Shown here: piece by piece, positions 14,762 to 25,526 of the stretch
Layout: every line of letters starts with the position of its first letter
Numbering within the stretch: position 1 is the first letter of the stretch
DNA from: a virus
Direction: 5' to 3' (one strand)
IMG/VR virus record: IMGVR_UViG_3300037324_000043
Location: 1 to 64,000 of that record
DNA: 64,000 nt
Translations under genes and position numbers: made by a program
The notes under the pieces: model-generated
The model's input: the letters and a program-made list of their open reading frames with translations, nothing else
The model's database searches: none
Told to the model about the DNA's origin: nothing

Positions 14762-17700
14762 TTATTTATCTTTCTTCATCTTATCCATAAGCTCAGTATA
14801 TTCCTCAATAGTTTCATCGTCAAAAATATTCATTTTTAGCATTTGATCGAACACCTTATCATTTTTAGCTGATCCGTCAAAAACATTACCGTAATATTGA
14901 ACAATTTTTAAAGCACGGGCCTCACGATCATTCTCAAAGGCAAGTCCAATAACGTAGCGGTCAATATCTTTGTATTTAGCAATATTTTTTATTTTGCTCT
15001 CAACCCTCTCAAGCTCTTTTGGAGCATATCCTTTTAAAGCTTCTATAAATGCAGGAACAGAAATTTCGTCATTATAGAAGCTACTTGCTAACGCCTCTAC
15101 GTCAATTTCTCGATAGGCGTTTTTTATTTTTATATTTTTAAGATCACCTTGTATTGGTCTTAATCTATTTACTTGTCTGTTAAATCCACTTGTATGGCTT
15201 ATGAGTCGTTTATTAAAAGATTTTAGTAAATCGTTTCCTAAGTCAGATCCAATTTTACTAATGTCTTTATCATCAGTTGCAACGGCATCTGCTCCAGCAT
15301 ATAATACCCCAATAAAAGGATTTGTGCTTGGCGTAGTAATTAAGCTTTCAATAGATCCTTTTAACCTGGAAGGAGATAAATGAGTACTACGCCCTATCTG
15401 TTTGTAAAAACCATCTATGTTTTTATCTTTCGCACCTTCCATTTCTGGTATGTCTTGGTTTTGATCGAAAGTTAAAGGTTGATTTCTATAAAAATCATAT
15501 CCAGTAGTATAAGTCAATGCGGCTTTTGCGGTAGGTATTTTAGCAAGGTTAGCAGTTAAAGAAGTTATATCAATTGGTATAATATTGTTTTGAATTGCGG
15601 TCCATGCTTCAGCATAATTTACTTTAGAATCCTTACGTTCTTTACCAACAATTTGATTTATTAATTGCGTGTAAACATTATCAGCAATATTAAGAATAGG
15701 AGCTAATTGCTGATTTTTTGCAATTTTCCAGATACGGTATTCGCCATCTTCATTTTTTGTACCATCTACAATATTAAAATACTGAATACGTTGATACCTA
15801 CTTACCCCTTCCATAGCCTCAAGCCATATCTCAATAGGAGATTTATCTTTATCTTCTTCGTCTTTATTTTTAGCAATTAAAGCTAGAGATCCAACTACGG
15901 CTGATCCACTTAAAATAACTCCAGCTTGTAGAATTTTTGAAGTAATTTTTTGAGGATTTTTCTTAAAAGCATCAACAGCTACACGGCTACCTTGTGTAGC
16001 TGTATTTATATAAGGAACGAAAGCTTCTAAGTCTTTTGTTACAGCACCGCCCTGATTAAAGTCTAATAAACTACGGGCTTCTGCTACTGCTCGCATATAA
16101 ATTGCATCTTTTTCTTCTTGGCTTTTAACTTCTGAAATAGACTTTAATCCTTTTAAGTCTAACTGGTTTTTTATAGTTCTTTTGAATAATGCCATTCTAA
16201 ACATTATTTCACTGTAATTCGAAAGCTTCCTTAAAGTCACAGCTTTGAAAAGAGAGCCACCAATAGCCTTAACTCTTGGAGTGATAAGTCTATCTAAGGT
16301 CTTAGCAAGCACGGTATCTTTTTTTAATCGACCTTGAGTACTTAAAAAAGCCATATCTCCACCATAATAAATATAGTTATCAAGCATATTAGAACTGTCC
16401 ATATTATAATTTCCCTTAGACTTTCTGATTTCATTTATGGCTATGAAAGTATCTTTAGAAACTTGAAACATTGCTTTAAAAACATTTGAAGAGTATTGAT
16501 CACTAAATACAACATTAAAGATAAAGTCACGAGGTATGTTTACTAATGCAAACGCTGGGTTGTTTCCAGTTGCAATGCCCTTTAATAAAGCTGAACCACT
16601 TACATAACTAAAACCTTCTTTTGATCTTGAATTTAAAAAGCCAGATAAATTATCAAACCAACTATTATGTAATTCTTCTTCAATAAAAAACTCATTACGA
16701 ATACCATCTACATAGTAATATGCTTTTTTAAAATTAGAAGGTGTTTTTTTAAATTTTCGCTCGTAAATAAATTCAGGAACCATTCCATCAATTACAGTTT
16801 GCTCTGTGTTTTCCTTCTTCTTAATTATAGGATTGTCTTTAATTTTTCTATTAAGCTCTATAAAATACTCATAAAAACGCTCATCTTCTACAGTCCATTC
16901 TTTGCGGTTAGAAAGATTTTTCTTAAGAGCATCAAAACGTTTTTTAGCAGCAGGAAATTCTTTAGTCATAAATACCTTATTAACAGTATTCATAGCCATA
17001 GCTCTTTGTCTTGATACAATTGAAGTAGACAATAACCATTCTGAATTACGAACTAAGTTACCGGAACTCCCTTCATTTAGATTCTTAATTTGATTTTGAG
17101 ACAAACCACCAGTATCACTTTTTTCAGTTTGCGCGGCACCTAATGAAACATTGCCTTCAAAGTCTGTAATGTGCTGAAGAAATAAACGAGGTTGATAATC
17201 TAATCCACTTAAATCATCATATACTTTTTGGCTTATTAATCCATTATTACGCATTTCATCAAGCAAACTTTTATACGTATCAAAATAAATTTTAGCACGG
17301 TTTTCTAAATCCTTATATTTTTTAGTACCTATCTTCTGTTCTGCTGAATTAAGATATTTTTGAGCTATTATTCCATTCACAAATCCAGGATGCTTAACGG
17401 TAGGAAGTCCTTTAGCTGATCTATTTTTATCAATAGCAATAAATCGCTTAAGTTGTATAATTTTATCAAGCAATACGCGATCTGCATTACTCATGGGTCT
17501 AAATTCAACTTCAAAACCTCCTTTTACTTTGATTTTAATTCTGTCTGTGTAAATATCAGAATAAGCTTTATCAAAAATACGCCTAGCCTTCCCTGAAGCA
17601 CCATGGCTATTTACCATAGCGTCTTTGGTTTGCTGAGCGCCAGCCTCGTCAACTAATTTTTTTGAAAGAAACTGACGATCAGTTATTTTTTCTATGAGCT

Positions 17701-20700
17701 TTCTGACTATCTTTCTCCTTACTGCTTTACGAGGTTGTTTGTTTTCAAAAGCTGCATCAGCTTCGTCAAAGTTATTTTCCACAAAATCAAAAGCCTCTTC
17801 ATCTGTCATTGAAGCTTCTGCGACTGCTTTTTTAATAGTGTCCGTAGTGATTTCTCTCTGCTCTTTTTTAGTTAGAGATTTATACCAATCTGTAGATTTA
17901 ATGTAATTAAGACCTTCCTCTAGGGCTAAAGCTGCTTTTTTCCCTGCCTTATATGCTGCTTTGACTGCTTTTATAGCTCCAAGAGCCACTACGACGGGTA
18001 AATTAATACCAATTGTTCCGTCTCCAAAATCTTTTAATTGCTTTTCGGCATCTTCTAATCCTTTAAGGAAAGCGTCATCGCTATTACCTTCTTGAATAGT
18101 ATCATCTACGTCTTGGTCTTGCGCTCCTTCACGTTCTTGAATGCTTGTATTGCTGCTTTCTGATTCTCCGTCAATTGATCTTTGCCTATCGATTTCAAAT
18201 TGGGCTTTTTCTTCTGTGGTTCCGAATTGTTCTTCATAATATTGTACTTTTTGGGCATATGTAAGCTCTTCTAAGTAAGAGTCTTCTGCCATTTGTGATT
18301 CAACTAAAGATAAATCTTGTTCTGATAGAGAACTTAAAAAACTAGACAATTCCTCCTCGTCTTGGTTTGCATCAATTTGCTCTTGTAAAGATACAATTTG
18401 GCTTTGTATGTCAGAAATGCTTTGATTTTCAAGCAATATTTGAATAATAGCGTCACGAACTACTGTTTGATCAAGACCTAAATTTGAATTTTCTGTAATT
18501 CCTTCTGAAGCTTTTTCAACACTAGGAAGTTTAGATTTATTTTTAAACCCAGAAGCCCATCTTAATTCTTTTTTAGATGCTCCTGTTTCTTTAGAAGCGG
18601 AATCCAAATCAATATTACCTCCATTGGCAAAATATTCTAAAGCTGCTTCGTATTCATTTGTTGGCGTGTAACTGTCAAGAGCCTCAAATAACCTTTTCTT
18701 GTCAGCTTCTCTTATTTGATTCTCAGTCTTTTTTCCTAAAGCTTCGTTTTCAATTCTAGAATAGTTGGCATTTTTGGCTAATGTTTTTTCACCCGTTTTC
18801 TTACCAGTCTTTTCATAGAATTTAGAAATCAATCTTCCGTCTTTTGCACTCTTGATGCTTACAACATTATTATCTGAGTCAATTTCCACATCAAACTCAC
18901 CTTTTACGCCTTTAGGTGAAACTCTTTTCGTGGTTGTTGGCTTAGAATCTAAAACATTTACTTTTTTTACTTTAGCTTTTCCTTCACTTGGCTTAGGCTT
19001 AGCGGAGGGCTGTACTGAAGTATCTTTCTCTTTTGCTGCATCTTTACCATCTGTAGGTCGAACGTCTGCATCAGTAGCAGTATCTCCTTCCGTTTGTGCT
19101 TCATCCTTAAGTTTCTTAATTAACTTATCTCTTGAAATTACTTTTTTATTGGACACGGCAGCATCATCTAGTACAATTATTTGAGCATCGTCTAGGTTTT
19201 TGTTTGCTACAATTACATTATAACCAGCATCCCTTATTTTTTGTATAGCTTCAGATGGAAGATAACCTTGTGTTTGAATTTCCTCTCCTATTATTTTCTT
19301 TGCCTTTTCAGATTCTAACCAAATTGCATTTTCTAAACTTAAATTACCCTCAATATAGGTATCAAAGTCAGGCATTCTAGCTCCCATACCCCCATCCCAA
19401 GTAGCATGTAGTATATCCGCTCTTGATACAAAAACCCCTTCATCTGAGATATTATCCGAAGTACTAAAGAATGCATCCTTCCTATTTTTGTCTGTTATAA
19501 AACCATCTTTAATTATTAAGTCTGCCCTATTTTTAGTAGTACCGTGTTTTATCTTTATAGATTTCTCACTTTCTTTTACTTTGCTTAATTCATTAGCCTT
19601 TCTTTTAGCTAGTGAAATATCCTTATCTTCGAGGTCAACCTGTTCAAAATCCTTTTCAAGTAAATCTATCTCCCGACTGGTCTGACCTGTCTTAAGTGCC
19701 TCTTTAAATTCCTCAGGTGAAAAAAGTGGTTTAATATACCCTATAGAAGCATTATCTCGACTGGCTTCTACTTTTTTTGTACCTTCCTCTAATACATCTT
19801 CTTGGTTGGCATCTTCTTCTTCTTCGGCGTTGATTTCTTCATCATTGGCTTCTTGGCTACTTTCTTCATTTGATTCTTCATTGTTTTGTGGGTTTTGATT
19901 TGATTTATTATTTAAAGCTGTTATTTTATCTCTAGCATCTTGACTTATTTTATTTCTAGCCTCTCTATTTATAACTTTTAAACCTCTTTTTTTAACATCG
20001 TCTTTTACTTCTTTATTTATTCTTTTTTCTATTACTTCTATTTTATTAAGTATATCATCTCTTTCTATTCCACTCGCTGTTTCATTAAATTTTTCTGTTA
20101 ACCTTATAACTTCTTTATCTTTATCTAATTTATTTATTTGTTCTGTTTTTATACCATCTAAAGAAATAGTACTGTCTAATTCTTCTTGTTTTTCTTTATT
20201 AATTTTTTCAATCTCAGATTGAGTATTAGATAATTGAGCTTTGACTGGTTTTTTAGGGTCTGGATTATCCCCTTCTTGTCTTTCAAAAATAGATATAGCA
20301 CGTTCAGTAATCTCTTGATTGGTTATTTGGAAGTCCTTAACCCCGTCAGCTTCGTACTCAGCAATTATCTCGTTTTGAGCTTCATCTTTTAGCTTTAATG
20401 ATTCTTCCTCTGTTAGAAGGTCTAAAAAGCTCTCCTTTTTTTCATCGACAACTATTTGCTTGCCTTCTAATATTTCATTTCTGTCTTTTTCCAAAACATT
20501 AAATTCATCCAAAAGGTCTTTTAGTATTTCAGTTCTTTGTTCCTGAGATAAAGATTTGTCTTCATTAATTAATTTTGCCTGCACCTGAAGGAAAGCTTGA
20601 TTTTTTGTAATGCCATTAACTTTATTGTAGACTGCTTCGCTTAAATTTGAAGTGGAGCTTTGAGCTTTCTGAATTAATTTATCATTACTGGCATTGGCTT

Positions 20701-22657
20701 CTTTTATCTTACCTTCTAAAATGTTTCTTGTGGATTGATTTCCTGCGTTATTAAATGCCTTCTGAAGCTTAATGACTTTTAAATAGCCGTTCTTTATTTC
20801 TTCAATTTGACTCTTAGGCATAAAAGGCTTAATCAATTCTCCTGTTATTTTGCCACCACCAATAATCAAAGGACTGCTTGCAAGAGTGGAGAATGTAGTT
20901 TTATCCAGGTTGTCTGTCAGCAAAACATCTTTTTTATCTAAAGCAAATCTATCTAATAAGTTTTGAGAAAAAGTTGTGGCGTTTTCGGTAAGAACTTCTA
21001 CACCGTTGTCTTTAAAAAATTGCTTAGTAAATCCTAAAGCTCCTTTGTTCATTAATGCTCTATTTGCACTAGAACTAACGGATCGTCTTAGTATTCGAGA
21101 AGTAGGTAGTGCGCCCAAAACACTCTCAGCAGCACCGTAACCAAAGGGTATTGATATCTCCTGTAATAAAGAATAATTTGCAGGATTAATACCTGATTCT
21201 TCAGACTTCATTTCTGAAAACTTACTACCTCCTGTTGATATTCCAAGAGCTGTTATACCTGCGGTAGCTGAAAAGGGATTCATTATAGCTGCTAATATTG
21301 GAGCTTGTGTGACTGTCTCCTGAGCTATAAAATAACCAACGTCTTGAAGTCCTGTTATGTTATCGTATTCCATTCTAGGACGAAAGTTTTGTGCAACTTC
21401 CTGAGTCATTTTTTTAGTCTCCTCAGCAGACATAGCCATTTCATCAGACGCTATTTGATCGGATTCGTTACCTGTAATAGCTGCCTTTATGTTTAAGGCG
21501 TAAGCAAATGCTCCTTGAGATCCAGCAACTACCAAATCTCCTGTTGACATAGCTATCTGAGCTTTCATGTTGTCTACAAAGCCGTAATTACGTTTTATTA
21601 AATCTATAGCCTCGGTAGTTTCTATTTTTTTATCTTGGTTTTGTTCCAACTTTTCTTCAAACTTTTTATACTTATCATCAAGAGTAGTGACAATCTGATT
21701 TCTTAATTGAAAGTTTTGTGCATACGTTTCTTTAAAACCTTCAGGCAATTCCTTGCCCTCTTTATTCATTTGCCTAATAAAATCTTCATTGGAATTTACT
21801 CTACTAGCCACTCTTGTTAATTTCTCAAAATCAATTTCAAGATCAATAACAGCAGCTTTTTCTTCCATTTCAACTGTTTTATAGTTGAATACCTGGTTGA
21901 CATTTAGCTCTTCCCTGTCTTGTTCAGGAAGAGCTCCAATATAATCTATAGTTCTTCTCTCCCTAAGAGCATCTGTTTCATCTTTGATGGTGATTTGCTT
22001 TATTGCTGAACTTATATTTTCGGGAGTTTGCTCCTTGTTTTCTTTCTCTAAAAACTTAATAGCCTTCTCTTGCTTTCTTTCCTTGTAAGATGGGAATTTA
22101 ATATCCGGACCTAATCCAAGCGTGGCTACTGCTCCAATTTTACTTAAAACATTTACAGCTCCTTGTGTGAATTTTTCGAAAGTAGAACCGTCTAGTTTTT
22201 CTTGAGCATCCCTTTCAATTTGTTGTGCATCTTCAGGCCTTACAGACGTAGCTCTTTCATAGTTGTCTATGTTAGCAAAGATTGTATCTCTATCAGCTAA
22301 ATTATCTTGTAACTGACTTAATTCAGCCTCTTTAAAATCAAGGTTTGATACTCTTTCATCTTGTGTAGGTTTTGGATTTTGTGCGTTAGGTGCGGAAGTA
22401 GCCAATGAACCATCCTGAGTCGGAGGTATTGGGGTTTCTTGTTCCAAATCCGAAGCAGTTTGTGAAGAAATAGAATCGCCTTTTTTTTTTAATGATTTGA
22501 AAAATGAAGAGTACTCATTTTTATCAGTAAACGAGCCTTTAGGAATTATATCATAAAGTTCGTCAATTCCATTTTCATCTACATAAGATTTTAATTGGTC
22601 TTTGTCTTTAAATGAGCCTTGTGGTAAAACGCCTAATAAATCATCTAATTCGTCCAT
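14762..22657 (-). CDS. Giant polyvalent internal virion protein, 2631 aa, with ART-like and LPD38-like regions
   Basis: Residues 1-75 hold two diverged copies of a short motif (LPQGSFKDKDQL and IPKGSFTDKNEY). About residues 1030-1165 read HGTTKNRADLIIKDG and end near AQIIVLDDAAV, resembling the ADP-ribosyltransferase domains of phage polyvalent proteins. A long Gln/Glu/Lys-rich coiled-coil stretch surrounds it. About residues 1950-2350 contain NPAFALVNIPRDFIFNV and a hydrophobic segment (AGVILSGSAVVGSLALIA), resembling the LPD38 C-terminal domain. Such proteins are packed in podoviral capsids and ejected with the DNA to counter host defences. It is three bases from the 523-residue gene. The domain names are inferred from motifs. 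Confidence 0.8.
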   Translation of the reverse strand: MDELDDLLGVLPQGSFKDKDQLKSYVDENGIDELYDIIPKGSFTDKNEYSSFFKSLKKKGDSISSQTASDLEQETPIPPTQDGSLATSAPNAQNPKPTQDERVSNLDFKEAELSQLQDNLADRDTIFANIDNYERATSVRPEDAQQIERDAQEKLDGSTFEKFTQGAVNVLSKIGAVATLGLGPDIKFPSYKERKQEKAIKFLEKENKEQTPENISSAIKQITIKDETDALRERRTIDYIGALPEQDREELNVNQVFNYKTVEMEEKAAVIDLEIDFEKLTRVASRVNSNEDFIRQMNKEGKELPEGFKETYAQNFQLRNQIVTTLDDKYKKFEEKLEQNQDKKIETTEAIDLIKRNYGFVDNMKAQIAMSTGDLVVAGSQGAFAYALNIKAAITGNESDQIASDEMAMSAEETKKMTQEVAQNFRPRMEYDNITGLQDVGYFIAQETVTQAPILAAIMNPFSATAGITALGISTGGSKFSEMKSEESGINPANYSLLQEISIPFGYGAAESVLGALPTSRILRRSVSSSANRALMNKGALGFTKQFFKDNGVEVLTENATTFSQNLLDRFALDKKDVLLTDNLDKTTFSTLASSPLIIGGGKITGELIKPFMPKSQIEEIKNGYLKVIKLQKAFNNAGNQSTRNILEGKIKEANASNDKLIQKAQSSTSNLSEAVYNKVNGITKNQAFLQVQAKLINEDKSLSQEQRTEILKDLLDEFNVLEKDRNEILEGKQIVVDEKKESFLDLLTEEESLKLKDEAQNEIIAEYEADGVKDFQITNQEITERAISIFERQEGDNPDPKKPVKAQLSNTQSEIEKINKEKQEELDSTISLDGIKTEQINKLDKDKEVIRLTEKFNETASGIERDDILNKIEVIEKRINKEVKDDVKKRGLKVINREARNKISQDARDKITALNNKSNQNPQNNEESNEESSQEANDEEINAEEEEDANQEDVLEEGTKKVEASRDNASIGYIKPLFSPEEFKEALKTGQTSREIDLLEKDFEQVDLEDKDISLAKRKANELSKVKESEKSIKIKHGTTKNRADLIIKDGFITDKNRKDAFFSTSDNISDEGVFVSRADILHATWDGGMGARMPDFDTYIEGNLSLENAIWLESEKAKKIIGEEIQTQGYLPSEAIQKIRDAGYNVIVANKNLDDAQIIVLDDAAVSNKKVISRDKLIKKLKDEAQTEGDTATDADVRPTDGKDAAKEKDTSVQPSAKPKPSEGKAKVKKVNVLDSKPTTTKRVSPKGVKGEFDVEIDSDNNVVSIKSAKDGRLISKFYEKTGKKTGEKTLAKNANYSRIENEALGKKTENQIREADKKRLFEALDSYTPTNEYEAALEYFANGGNIDLDSASKETGASKKELRWASGFKNKSKLPSVEKASEGITENSNLGLDQTVVRDAIIQILLENQSISDIQSQIVSLQEQIDANQDEEELSSFLSSLSEQDLSLVESQMAEDSYLEELTYAQKVQYYEEQFGTTEEKAQFEIDRQRSIDGESESSNTSIQEREGAQDQDVDDTIQEGNSDDAFLKGLEDAEKQLKDFGDGTIGINLPVVVALGAIKAVKAAYKAGKKAALALEEGLNYIKSTDWYKSLTKKEQREITTDTIKKAVAEASMTDEEAFDFVENNFDEADAAFENKQPRKAVRRKIVRKLIEKITDRQFLSKKLVDEAGAQQTKDAMVNSHGASGKARRIFDKAYSDIYTDRIKIKVKGGFEVEFRPMSNADRVLLDKIIQLKRFIAIDKNRSAKGLPTVKHPGFVNGIIAQKYLNSAEQKIGTKKYKDLENRAKIYFDTYKSLLDEMRNNGLISQKVYDDLSGLDYQPRLFLQHITDFEGNVSLGAAQTEKSDTGGLSQNQIKNLNEGSSGNLVRNSEWLLSTSIVSRQRAMAMNTVNKVFMTKEFPAAKKRFDALKKNLSNRKEWTVEDERFYEYFIELNRKIKDNPIIKKKENTEQTVIDGMVPEFIYERKFKKTPSNFKKAYYYVDGIRNEFFIEEELHNSWFDNLSGFLNSRSKEGFSYVSGSALLKGIATGNNPAFALVNIPRDFIFNVVFSDQYSSNVFKAMFQVSKDTFIAINEIRKSKGNYNMDSSNMLDNYIYYGGDMAFLSTQGRLKKDTVLAKTLDRLITPRVKAIGGSLFKAVTLRKLSNYSEIMFRMALFKRTIKNQLDLKGLKSISEVKSQEEKDAIYMRAVAEARSLLDFNQGGAVTKDLEAFVPYINTATQGSRVAVDAFKKNPQKITSKILQAGVILSGSAVVGSLALIAKNKDEEDKDKSPIEIWLEAMEGVSRYQRIQYFNIVDGTKNEDGEYRIWKIAKNQQLAPILNIADNVYTQLINQIVGKERKDSKVNYAEAWTAIQNNIIPIDITSLTANLAKIPTAKAALTYTTGYDFYRNQPLTFDQNQDIPEMEGAKDKNIDGFYKQIGRSTHLSPSRLKGSIESLITTPSTNPFIGVLYAGADAVATDDKDISKIGSDLGNDLLKSFNKRLISHTSGFNRQVNRLRPIQGDLKNIKIKNAYREIDVEALASSFYNDEISVPAFIEALKGYAPKELERVESKIKNIAKYKDIDRYVIGLAFENDREARALKIVQYYGNVFDGSAKNDKVFDQMLKMNIFDDETIEEYTELMDKMKKDK

Positions 22658-22659
22658 TG

Positions 22660-24231
22660 TTATCTAGGGTATTGTGAAATTGGTGTGTTTGGATTTGCTT
22701 TTCTCCATTCTGGCAAAGTTAATTTTACTTCGGGTTCGATTTCTTCTTTCTCTGGTCTTCCGTCTGGGAATATTCTCTTCTCTAATTCTTCTATACCGCC
22801 AAAATAACTACCAACCTCAGATTGATCTTCTATCGGTATTGTAAGTACTTTTCTCTTATTTTGAGCACCAGTAGAAAGTCTGTCAAGTTGTAGGTTAAAC
22901 TTTTTAATATCAGCATCCATCTTGTTGTTGATAGTTTTATCAGTAGTAGCTTCTTTAATTTCTCTAGATTTTATTATCTTCTCCAACAAGCTTTCTTCTT
23001 CAGCTTTAAATGTTGAGCTCTTCACATCTTGATAAGAAATATCAATTATCAAATTATCATCGCTATCGTAAGTGGCATTTTTTACCGTAGCATTTGTGAT
23101 AACTTCATCCCCATCACGAACTGCATCAAGGACAACTCCTGACCCTTGGAAACCAACACTCTTAGCTCCTAGAGCAATATTTTCAAAAAGGCTTCCATAA
23201 ACTTGTTTAGAAGGTTTTACCGCCTCAGTGAATTTTACAGTGCTTCCACCTTCTCCTGAAAGTCTTGCTTCTTTATTTCTAGAGTTTATACCAGAATTGT
23301 CTATTGTATTTTTCTCAGTAGAGTCGCTTCTTAAATTTACATCTTGAATAAAGGCGTTTTTTACTTTTAGCAAATCATCTTCGGTTGCTCTCTGTACAGA
23401 TATTCCTGATTCCACAAAAGCACTTATAGCGTAGGGGCTAAACTTTCCTTCGCCATCAACTGTAAACATTCTATCCGCTGCCGATGTTACAAATTCCTTT
23501 TTTATACCTATGGTTTCTTGTGTACCAAAACCAAATTGAGTAATTTTTTCCTGTTCTATTGTGCCTGCGTCTGCCGCTACAGTTTTGGCGATAGTTTCAA
23601 AATTGTATCTTTTAACGGGAGTAAAACTTGCTTGGCCACTTTGGTATTGATCATAAGAAACAACGTCTAAAAAACTATCATCATCTATATCAGTAAAAGC
23701 ACCAACTGGATTAAATTGATCATCTAGCCCAAGCTTAATACCTTTCCAACCATCTTTATAACGCTTTTCATATTCTACGTCTCTCCAAACATCTTCTTTT
23801 TTTGAAGCAGCTAAGTAAGCATTGTATTCTTGGGTTCCTCGCTGTGTAAAAGCTAACAATTTCTCAGGAAGTTGTTGCAAGTTGTCTAGTCCTAGTTTAG
23901 CTTTAATGTAAGCTTCGCTAGAAGGATCTGAACTTTCAAGAGTTTGTAATAAAGGTAAGTATTGATCTGTTGCTTTTGCAAGCAACCTTGCGTTCGCTTC
24001 GTTCAAAGATGAAGAACCGGTATCGTAATTATTTAAAGGCTTAATGTTTTTGTCGTAGAAATCTCGCTTAGCTTTTTTGGCAGTTTGATCACGCTCAAAT
24101 TGCATCTGATCATTAATACGATCTTCCTGTCTTCGATTAGCCGCGTCATTGTTCCAGAATTGTATATCACGAGAAAGCCTTTGAGTTGGCTGTAAGTTCT
24201 GGAATGCTGCGTAATTACCTTTCTTTGCCAT
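22660..24231 (-). CDS. Probable internal virion protein, 523 aa
   Basis: It lies directly upstream of the giant gene and downstream of a leftward TANNTTTG box. The N-terminal 60 residues are very charged and Gln/Arg-rich (QREDR-like helices), the centre mixes alpha and beta and the C-terminus is acidic and Pro-rich. No enzyme motif was found. Gene order and size suit the second ejected cargo protein of crAss-like and related podoviruses; I infer this role from position. Confidence 0.65.
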   Translation of the reverse strand: MAKKGNYAAFQNLQPTQRLSRDIQFWNNDAANRRQEDRINDQMQFERDQTAKKAKRDFYDKNIKPLNNYDTGSSSLNEANARLLAKATDQYLPLLQTLESSDPSSEAYIKAKLGLDNLQQLPEKLLAFTQRGTQEYNAYLAASKKEDVWRDVEYEKRYKDGWKGIKLGLDDQFNPVGAFTDIDDDSFLDVVSYDQYQSGQASFTPVKRYNFETIAKTVAADAGTIEQEKITQFGFGTQETIGIKKEFVTSAADRMFTVDGEGKFSPYAISAFVESGISVQRATEDDLLKVKNAFIQDVNLRSDSTEKNTIDNSGINSRNKEARLSGEGGSTVKFTEAVKPSKQVYGSLFENIALGAKSVGFQGSGVVLDAVRDGDEVITNATVKNATYDSDDNLIIDISYQDVKSSTFKAEEESLLEKIIKSREIKEATTDKTINNKMDADIKKFNLQLDRLSTGAQNKRKVLTIPIEDQSEVGSYFGGIEELEKRIFPDGRPEKEEIEPEVKLTLPEWRKANPNTPISQYPR

Positions 24232-24259
24232 TTTCTATAATAAAAATCTATAATAAATA

Positions 24260-24267
24260 CAAATTTA
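24260..24267 (-). promoter_or_regulatory. Predicted -7 box (TAAATTTG) for the internal virion genes
   Basis: The plus strand reads CAAATTTA, giving TAAATTTG leftward, about 29 bases upstream of the ATG at 24231. It would drive the 523- and 2631-residue genes as a late transcript. Confidence 0.5.
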
Positions 24268-24342
24268 ATAGAAAAATAGTATCATAATAATTATATCTAG
24301 TATAATTTAAAGAAAATAATTTATTATATGGGTATTGTATGT

Positions 24343-24630
24343 TTAATTCACTCTAACTCGCACGTCAACATCTCTTTGACCTCGATTCATTTTAACAAGC
24401 TTATTGTCATAAAAGTAGTAGAACATGACGTTTTGAGCGCTGGCTCCGTAAAAAACTCTGTAGATAGTCCATCCACTATCCATACTGACAAGCTCTTGAT
24501 ACTTAGCCTCATTAATAAATTCATTTACAGTCATGCCAGTCCATATCTGTGGAGCTTTTATAGCAACGCATGAGCTAAAAAGCATTAAAGTTAAAGATAA
24601 CACAACCAATTTTTGTAGTAAATTTTTCAT
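24343..24630 (-). CDS. Small lipoprotein, 95 aa
   Basis: MKNLLQKLVVLSLTLMLFSSC is a typical lipoprotein signal peptide with a lipobox ending LFSSC, so the mature protein would start at Cys21 and be membrane-anchored. The rest contains IWTGMTVNEFINEAKYQELV, faintly like BamE/SmpA-type small lipoproteins. Encoded inside the virion operon, it could be a superinfection-exclusion or envelope-modifying factor; that role is inferred. Confidence 0.7.
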   Translation of the reverse strand: MKNLLQKLVVLSLTLMLFSSCVAIKAPQIWTGMTVNEFINEAKYQELVSMDSGWTIYRVFYGASAQNVMFYYFYDNKLVKMNRGQRDVDVRVRVN

Positions 24631-24677
24631 AGTTCCCGACGTTTTTAGTTTTTACGCTAAGTTAAGTTAAAAATAAA

Positions 24678-25403
24678 TTACACTCCAAATTGTTTAGGAG
24701 CAGCATCATCGTATAGTCTTCGTTCCTCTTGTTGTCTAAAAAAGTCAGCTAAAGAATTGCTTCCTACCGTACCCATGCCAGGCATCATTGATCCCATTGG
24801 AGCCATCATAGGATTCATCATTGCTCTAGGCTGTTGATTTAACGTACCAACACCAACGCTTTGAGTCTGCGGAGTTTCACCACCTCCAGTCATTCCAGTA
24901 AAACCAGAACCTATTAATCCAGCACTATTAAAAGCACCGCTTATACCAGATTGTTGGTTCTGCTGACCTACCGACATGAGTTGTCCTATTCCTGCTAAGT
25001 CCTGATTATCCCTATTTTCTTGAATTCCTTGAATTCTTCCCTCATCTCCTGCGATTGCAAAATTACGTCTCATGATTTGGTCGTCTACGTCCAATTGATT
25101 TACTCTTGCAGCTTGGTTACTTGAAGCTTGTATTCTTGGCAACGCTCCAAAAACACCTCTTATCCCAGATCCTCTTGCTGCCTCTGTTAAATTTGCAGTA
25201 GCTTGACTTGCGTCTTCTCTCCTTAGATTAGAACCCAATAAAGAAATTGGCATATCGCTGTAAACATTTTCAAGGTCTTGTCTTTCAAAATCGTTTAAGG
25301 CAGAATTAGCTTCCCTTTCTTGTCTCATTCCTTGGGCTATCTGTAAACCTGATCCTGCTAAGGCAACCCCACCCATTATTGCAGCCGTCGTTCCTATTGC
25401 CAT
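24678..25403 (-). CDS. Probable virion-internal/DNA-ejection protein, 241 aa
   Basis: The N-terminus has a Gly/Ala-rich hydrophobic stretch (IGTTAAIMGGVALAGSGLQIA), a charged coiled-coil middle and a Gly/Met/Gln-rich low-complexity C-terminus. That pattern is common in small ejected proteins of short-tailed phages that form part of a trans-envelope channel. It is preceded by a leftward -7 box at 25432. No sequence family is named with confidence. Confidence 0.6.
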   Translation of the reverse strand: MAIGTTAAIMGGVALAGSGLQIAQGMRQEREANSALNDFERQDLENVYSDMPISLLGSNLRREDASQATANLTEAARGSGIRGVFGALPRIQASSNQAARVNQLDVDDQIMRRNFAIAGDEGRIQGIQENRDNQDLAGIGQLMSVGQQNQQSGISGAFNSAGLIGSGFTGMTGGGETPQTQSVGVGTLNQQPRAMMNPMMAPMGSMMPGMGTVGSNSLADFFRQQEERRLYDDAAPKQFGV

Positions 25404-25431
25404 TTTTATTAGTTTAAAATTATACTTAATG

Positions 25432-25439
25432 CAAATTTA
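25432..25439 (-). promoter_or_regulatory. Predicted -7 box (TAAATTTG), leftward
   Basis: CAAATTTA on the plus strand, 28 bases upstream of the ATG at 25403. It is the same 8-mer as the box at 24260, suggesting co-regulated late promoters. Confidence 0.5.
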
Positions 25440-25486
25440 GTATAATAAAAACAGAATGAAACACTGGTTTATATATAAAAAAGATA

Positions 25487-25494
25487 TATTTTTG
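25487..25494 (+). promoter_or_regulatory. Predicted -7 box (TATTTTTG), rightward
   Basis: An exact TANNTTTG match 32 bases upstream of the secreted-protein ATG at 25527, giving this single reversed gene its own promoter independent of the late operon. Confidence 0.5.
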
Positions 25495-25526
25495 AGTGAA
25501 ATAGTATTAATCTAAATTTTTATTTA

